Positions 60,218 through 64,000 of a stretch of 64,000 bases of DNA are shown here, piece after piece. Source of the DNA: Ferruginibacter sp. (GTDB taxonomy: Bacteria > Bacteroidota > Bacteroidia > Chitinophagales > Chitinophagaceae); assembly GCA_025963635.1 (NCBI GenBank), contig JAOQAK010000002.1, forward strand, positions 1 through 64,000, given 5' to 3'. A program made the translations under genes and the position numbers. The notes below the pieces were generated by a model, which was not told the origin of the DNA, did no database searches, and saw only the letters and a list, made by a program, of their open reading frames with translations. Every line of letters starts with the position of its first letter. Positions within the stretch are counted from its first letter, which is position 1.

Positions 60218-61768
60218 ATGCAAAAGAAGATCAATTCAGCGCTAATTTCCGTTTTTTATAAAGATGGCCTGGAAAATATAGTTAAGGAATTACACCAGTT
60301 GGGAATTACTATTTATTCTACAGGTGGCACCCAAAAGTTTATTGAAGAATTACAGGTGCCTTGCGTGCCGGTTGAATCGTTGACAAGCTATCCGTCTATA
60401 TTGGGCGGCAGGGTTAAAACACTGCACCCTTCTGTATTTGGTGGCATTTTGGGAAGAAGGGATAATGAAACAGATCTGCAGGAGATGAAGCAATTCAATA
60501 TACCTGAGATTGACCTGGTTATCGTGGATCTGTATCCTTTTGAAGAAACAGTGAAATCAACCAATGAGGAACGTTTAATTATTGAAAAGATCGATATCGG
60601 CGGACCGTCTATGATCCGCGGGGCGGCAAAAAATCATAAAGATGTTGTGGTAATTGCCGCTAAAAAGGATTATTCCTTATTGGAGCAAATTTTAAAAGAT
60701 CAGCAAGGCACTACTACACTCGAGCAACGCCGGATGTTTGCCATCAAAGCCTTTGATGTATGCACCGGGTACGACCTGGCCATATCTAATTATTTTAACC
60801 AAACTGAGTTTGCCAATCCTTTTGATAAAGCAAAAACAGTTTTACGGTATGGCGAAAACCCTCACCAGCAAGGTATTTTCTACGGCAACCTGGATGAAAT
60901 CTTTGAGAAACTGCACGGTAAAGAGTTATCCTATAATAATTTGGTGGATGTTGACGCGGCGGTACAATTGATGAATGAATTCGGTGGTGTATCCAGGTCG
61001 GGGGATAGCGAAGCGGCGACTGGCGGAGAACAGATTGTTTTTGCCATCATTAAACATACCAATGTATGTGGTATTGCCAGCAGGACTGCCCTAAAAGAGG
61101 CATGGGATATTGCGCTTGCGGGAGATCCTGAAAGTGCCTTCGGGGGCGTGCTTGTTTGTAATGCTGCCGTGGATAAAGCAACTGCGGAAGCCATCAACGA
61201 AATCTTTTTTGAAGTATTGATCGCACCCGCATTTAACGAAGATGCTTTAGCAATTTTAAAAACAAAAAAGAATCGTATTCTTCTCATACAAAAAGCCGCA
61301 CTCACTGCAACGCACCAGTTCCGGTCTGTATTGAATGGGACCTTAACCCAACAAAATGATATCGGTAACTATACCGAATGGAAGGAGGTAGGGGGAAGGG
61401 AAACCAGTTCTTCAGAAAAGGAAGATTTGATTTTTGCCAACCTGGTGGGTAAACATTTAAAGAGCAACTCGATTGCATTGGTTAAAAATAAACAGTTGAT
61501 TGGTAAAGGTTGCGGGCAAACCTCCCGTGTAGATTCGCTCAGGCAATCAATTGAAAAAGCAAGACAGTTCAATTTTGATCTTACCGGTGCTGCACTTGCC
61601 AGTGATGCCTTTTTTCCATTTGATGATTGTGTGAAAATCGCCCATGCCGCGGGAATTACTTCGTTTATTCAGCCGGGGGGCTCTATCCGCGATAAAGACT
61701 CCATTGAATATTGTAAACAAAACAATCTTGCGATGGTGATTACGGGGTTGCGGCACTTTAAACATTAA
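60218..61768 (+). CDS. purH: Bifunctional AICAR formyltransferase / IMP cyclohydrolase
   Basis: A 516-residue PurH of normal length. The N-terminal IMP cyclohydrolase part shows STGGTQKFIEE (about 35), GGRVKTLHPSVFGGILGRR (about 62-80) and IVDLYPFEETV (about 105). The AICAR transformylase part shows RYGENPHQQG (about 210), IKHTNVCGIAS near 276 and SAFGGVLVCN (about 306). It catalyses the last two steps of purine synthesis. The formyltransferase motif is usually KHxNPCG; here Val replaces Pro, which I take as lineage variation. The EamA transporter gene follows after 12 bases and may share its transcript. Confidence 0.97.
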   Translation: MQKKINSALISVFYKDGLENIVKELHQLGITIYSTGGTQKFIEELQVPCVPVESLTSYPSILGGRVKTLHPSVFGGILGRRDNETDLQEMKQFNIPEIDLVIVDLYPFEETVKSTNEERLIIEKIDIGGPSMIRGAAKNHKDVVVIAAKKDYSLLEQILKDQQGTTTLEQRRMFAIKAFDVCTGYDLAISNYFNQTEFANPFDKAKTVLRYGENPHQQGIFYGNLDEIFEKLHGKELSYNNLVDVDAAVQLMNEFGGVSRSGDSEAATGGEQIVFAIIKHTNVCGIASRTALKEAWDIALAGDPESAFGGVLVCNAAVDKATAEAINEIFFEVLIAPAFNEDALAILKTKKNRILLIQKAALTATHQFRSVLNGTLTQQNDIGNYTEWKEVGGRETSSSEKEDLIFANLVGKHLKSNSIALVKNKQLIGKGCGQTSRVDSLRQSIEKARQFNFDLTGAALASDAFFPFDDCVKIAHAAGITSFIQPGGSIRDKDSIEYCKQNNLAMVITGLRHFKH

Positions 61769-61780
61769 TGGAATTCATAC

Positions 61781-62725
61781 ATGAGCAATGGCAACTATTT
61801 CCGTCACGGCAAAGCTGGCGGATACCTCGCATTGGCAACCACCAGCGTATTGTGGGGCACTACCTGGGTGGCCAGTAAAATAGCCGTTTCGGGCGTGATG
61901 CCGCCTTTTCAAATGGCCGCTATCCGGCAATTTTCAGGAGGCGCCTGCTTTATTCTGTTTTTTTTGTTATATAAAAAACTGCCGTTGCCCACCCCAAAGC
62001 AATTTGCATGGCTACTGCTGCTTGGATTGCTGATGTTTGTGTTTGCCAATGGATTAAGTACATGGAGCCTTAGATATATTCCAACCGGTTTCAGTGCCTT
62101 GATCGGTGCATTGTATCCGTTCAGTGTAGTAATTATTGAGCGGCTATTCTTTAAAGTCCGCAATCTTACGGCACTTACTTTTATTGGTTTGATGATGGGT
62201 GTAGCCGGGATTGGAATTGTATTTTATGAACATGTATTCCAGTTTCACCCAAAAGGATTTTTATTGGGAATAGCGCTTTCCATGGGAGCAATGCTTTCAT
62301 GGAGTGCAGGTACAATGTTCATTAGCCGCAACAAATTAAATATCAATCCTTATTATTCTATTGGATGGCAAATGCTGATCAGTTCCGTTGTTCTCTTTAG
62401 TATTTCGTATGCTACACAACCGGTAATTCCGTTACAAATGGTTGCATTGAAAACCTGGGTGGCTATTGGCTACCTGGTGATATTCGGCTCAATTATAAGC
62501 TTTGTGGCCTTTGTTTATTCAATGAAAAAATTGCCGGTGGCCATCTCTTCTTTATATGCTTATATCAATCCATTAGTTGCAATGGTAGTGGCAGCGCTGA
62601 TAGTAGGAGAAAAACTGACGATGAATATCTTGTGGGGGTCGCTGGTGACTTTAGCGGGTGTTTTTTTGGTAAACTACAGTATTAAACGAAACAGGAAAAA
62701 TATCATTGCAGAACCTGAGCAATGA
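61781..62725 (+). CDS. EamA/DMT-family transporter
   Basis: A 314-residue inner-membrane protein with ten predicted helices in two repeats of five (EamA domains, about 15-150 and 160-300). Typical phrases are TSVLWGTTWVASKIA near the start, LIGALYPFSVVIIERLFF at the end of the first repeat, and AYINPLVAMVVAALIVGEKL in the second (20 residues). Drug/metabolite transporters of this kind export amino acids, nucleobases or metabolites; the substrate is unknown. Only 12 bases separate it from purH. It converges on the small membrane protein gene. Confidence 0.9.
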   Translation: MSNGNYFRHGKAGGYLALATTSVLWGTTWVASKIAVSGVMPPFQMAAIRQFSGGACFILFFLLYKKLPLPTPKQFAWLLLLGLLMFVFANGLSTWSLRYIPTGFSALIGALYPFSVVIIERLFFKVRNLTALTFIGLMMGVAGIGIVFYEHVFQFHPKGFLLGIALSMGAMLSWSAGTMFISRNKLNINPYYSIGWQMLISSVVLFSISYATQPVIPLQMVALKTWVAIGYLVIFGSIISFVAFVYSMKKLPVAISSLYAYINPLVAMVVAALIVGEKLTMNILWGSLVTLAGVFLVNYSIKRNRKNIIAEPEQ

Positions 62726-62766
62726 TGTGAAACTTACCAACCATACATTGGCTGCCGCAAATTGAA

Positions 62767-62982
62767 CTATTCGGGAAGTACGGGGCCGTAACGTAAATGT
62801 TTTCCATTAATTCTTTCACCCGGGAAAAGAATATCCTGTGCAGTTTCATATCCTTCATCTGCAATTTCAGAAAGCTTTTGCCGGGTGCCGGCACGCATTC
62901 TGGATACATATATCATCAATCCTGCTGCTGCAAAAAGTGCAAATCCTAATACTATTTTTTGTGCAATCTTCATTTGTTCCAT
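62767..62982 (-). CDS. Small single-helix membrane protein (YtxH-like)
   Basis: A 71-residue protein with one N-terminal membrane helix (about 7-25; AQKIVLGFALFAAAGLMIY) and a charged tail (RMRAGTRQKLSEIADEGYE) as in YtxH-type proteins of unknown role. A near-consensus -7 element (TATCTTTA) ends six bases before the ATG at 62982, supporting a real gene with almost no leader. An internal start at codon 4 (MKIAQ) is possible. It converges on the EamA gene. Confidence 0.65.
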   Translation of the reverse strand: MEQMKIAQKIVLGFALFAAAGLMIYVSRMRAGTRQKLSEIADEGYETAQDILFPGERINGKHLRYGPVLPE

Positions 62983-63094
62983 TTTTGTAAAGATAAAGAA
63001 GCAAAAAACACCTTGCCATTTTTAAATGTTAAATATAAAACAGTAAGATAACAGGCTAAAAGGCAAAATGTTTTGTTGATGTTGAAGTGTTTTT

Positions 63095-64000
63095 TTAGGG
63101 TTTGTTTGCTGTTAAATTCCAACCCATTGTTTTTAATCGGATGACAAACTGCTTGTAGAATACGCTCCAGCCGGCAAACTGCGGATCGGTTCCCAAAAAA
63201 TTGTTATGCCATATCGTGATTAACTGACCGTTGACTTCTTTGCATATTGTGTAGTAGTGTAAGAGTTCAGTGTTGGCCTGGGCCCAAGTATATTTTTGCT
63301 CGTAAAATGCATTGGCATCCATGAAGCAAAATGGGTGGATACGCAATGTGGTTGTTTCTTCTTTTTGCAAATCGTACCAAAAAAAAGAAGATGCTGCTGA
63401 AGCCCTGAAACCGTTGATGCTGCCATATCCCATTGAATACTCATCCCTGATTCCCACTTCAATCAATTGCCTGTAACCACCCGGTAAATTAAACCGGATA
63501 TAGTGTTGTCTTGATTTTGTTACCGGGGCATTCATCATCGCTTCCAACTGCTGCTTTTCAGTTTGTAACAATGCTGGCTGATCGCCTGTTTGCCAGGATG
63601 GGTGAATACCGATCTCGTATTTTTTGGCGTGTTGTTGTATTAGTTTCCACATTGATTTTTTATCCGGCGAAATATTCTTATCGTATGTACTATTTTCTTT
63701 TGCAAGCAGAAAAAAATACATTGGCTGAAGGTTGTAATGGCGATGCAGTTTGTTCAGCCAATCGTAGGCGTCAAATGGATCAGCTGCCAGGCCTAAGAGA
63801 ACTTTTATTCGATCAAAAGAAGGTGATTTAAGAAAGCCGCCCAGATTTCTCACCAAACCTTTGTGCCTGTAAGAAAATGCGATATCAATATCATAAGTGG
63901 GCAGAAAACTGAAGGATGCGGGGGGCATGGTAAGCTGGGGGAACTTATGTTGTATAACTTCTTTCAGATGATTGATCCATATATTCACCAATGGCTGGTG
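63095..64000 (-). CDS. Polysaccharide deacetylase-like protein, 5' end beyond the window
   Basis: The 302 codons visible belong to a polysaccharide deacetylase-like (DUF7033-type) protein. The frame is open to the right edge, so the true start lies outside and about the first third is missing. The metal-site Asp pair is in PTYDIDIAFSYRH. Further blocks are KYEIGIHPSWQ, with the second-ligand His, and ITIWHNNFLGTDP near the C-terminus. Other proteins of this form carry a 100-150 residue N-terminal domain. The likely role is cell-wall or exopolysaccharide deacetylation in the cytosol or periplasm; the visible part shows no signal peptide. Confidence 0.75.
   Translation of the reverse strand, partial: HQPLVNIWINHLKEVIQHKFPQLTMPPASFSFLPTYDIDIAFSYRHKGLVRNLGGFLKSPSFDRIKVLLGLAADPFDAYDWLNKLHRHYNLQPMYFFLLAKENSTYDKNISPDKKSMWKLIQQHAKKYEIGIHPSWQTGDQPALLQTEKQQLEAMMNAPVTKSRQHYIRFNLPGGYRQLIEVGIRDEYSMGYGSINGFRASAASSFFWYDLQKEETTTLRIHPFCFMDANAFYEQKYTWAQANTELLHYYTICKEVNGQLITIWHNNFLGTDPQFAGWSVFYKQFVIRLKTMGWNLTANKP

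Noticed and set aside
1-64000. tRNA, rRNA, CRISPR, insertion sequences, prophage, toxin-antitoxin or defence island
   Set aside because: No cloverleaf with a typical T-loop, no regularly spaced repeats, no transposase or integrase motif and no known defence proteins were seen. The Uma2 protein alone does not justify a defence call.

Overview
This window looks like a chromosomal segment of a Bacteroidota bacterium, most likely of the Chitinophagaceae/Sphingobacteriia type. The evidence is two SusC/SusD outer-membrane uptake loci, many Cys-anchored lipoproteins (…SC-K/N/T), a carbamoyl-phosphate synthase large subunit that stops before the allosteric domain, the neighbourhood birA<>rsfS-ftsH-LUD, almost no Shine-Dalgarno sequences, and repeated matches to the Bacteroidota -7 promoter element TAnnTTTG. 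I saw no rRNA, tRNA, CRISPR array, insertion sequence or prophage. No database search was possible, so family names rest on motifs and gene context.

Layout. 0.1-3.6 kb (-): one giant membrane protein fusing a GH18-like domain, a NodB deacetylase and a GT2 synthase. 3.6-4.5 kb: a long gap with an orphan terminator. 4.5-10.4 kb: prfA (-), an amidohydrolase (+), recO (-) and an RND/MMPL exporter (+). 11.0-19.1 kb (+): SusC, SusD, a zinc metallohydrolase lipoprotein with HExxH and a DUF4302-like lipoprotein, followed by a collagen-like lipoprotein, closed by a bidirectional terminator. 19.2-26.9 kb (-): a TlpA-like lipoprotein coupled to gatB, a double-PDZ protein, an ankyrin protein and alaS. 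27.1-29.3 kb (+): an M23 peptidase, a MerR-type regulator and a thioredoxin-like protein.

29.4-42.7 kb is a polysaccharide utilisation locus. A membrane-bound sensor/LuxR-HTH regulator (-) faces an operon (+) of SusC, SusD, a PKD-like lipoprotein, GH16 and two GH30 enzymes. The enzymes suggest a beta-1,3/beta-1,6-glucan such as laminarin or fungal wall glucan. Extracellular lipoprotein hydrolases would cut the polymer, SusD would bind it and SusC would import the pieces. The regulator/operon gap holds a palindrome and three TGATGTA copies, and a strong terminator hairpin lies between GH16 and the first GH30.

42.9-50.7 kb: mscS, an exported propeller-like protein, lpxH, an overlooked 59-codon frame, a LUD protein, ftsH and rsfS (all -), then birA (+) and a bcp-type peroxidase (-). 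50.8-64 kb: a second M23 peptidase (-), carB, a tandem OmpA-like protein, a Uma2 nuclease, comEC, purH and an EamA transporter (+), a small membrane protein (-), and a polysaccharide deacetylase that runs off the right edge (-).

The most interesting points are the 59-codon frame coupled to both LUD and lpxH, the terminator inside the glucan operon, the candidate operator upstream of that operon, the HExxH/DUF4302/collagen-like lipoprotein set, and a recurring arrangement in which ATG begins 3 bases after a -7 element, implying leaderless mRNAs. Several gaps also hold open, startless fragments that may be decayed genes.
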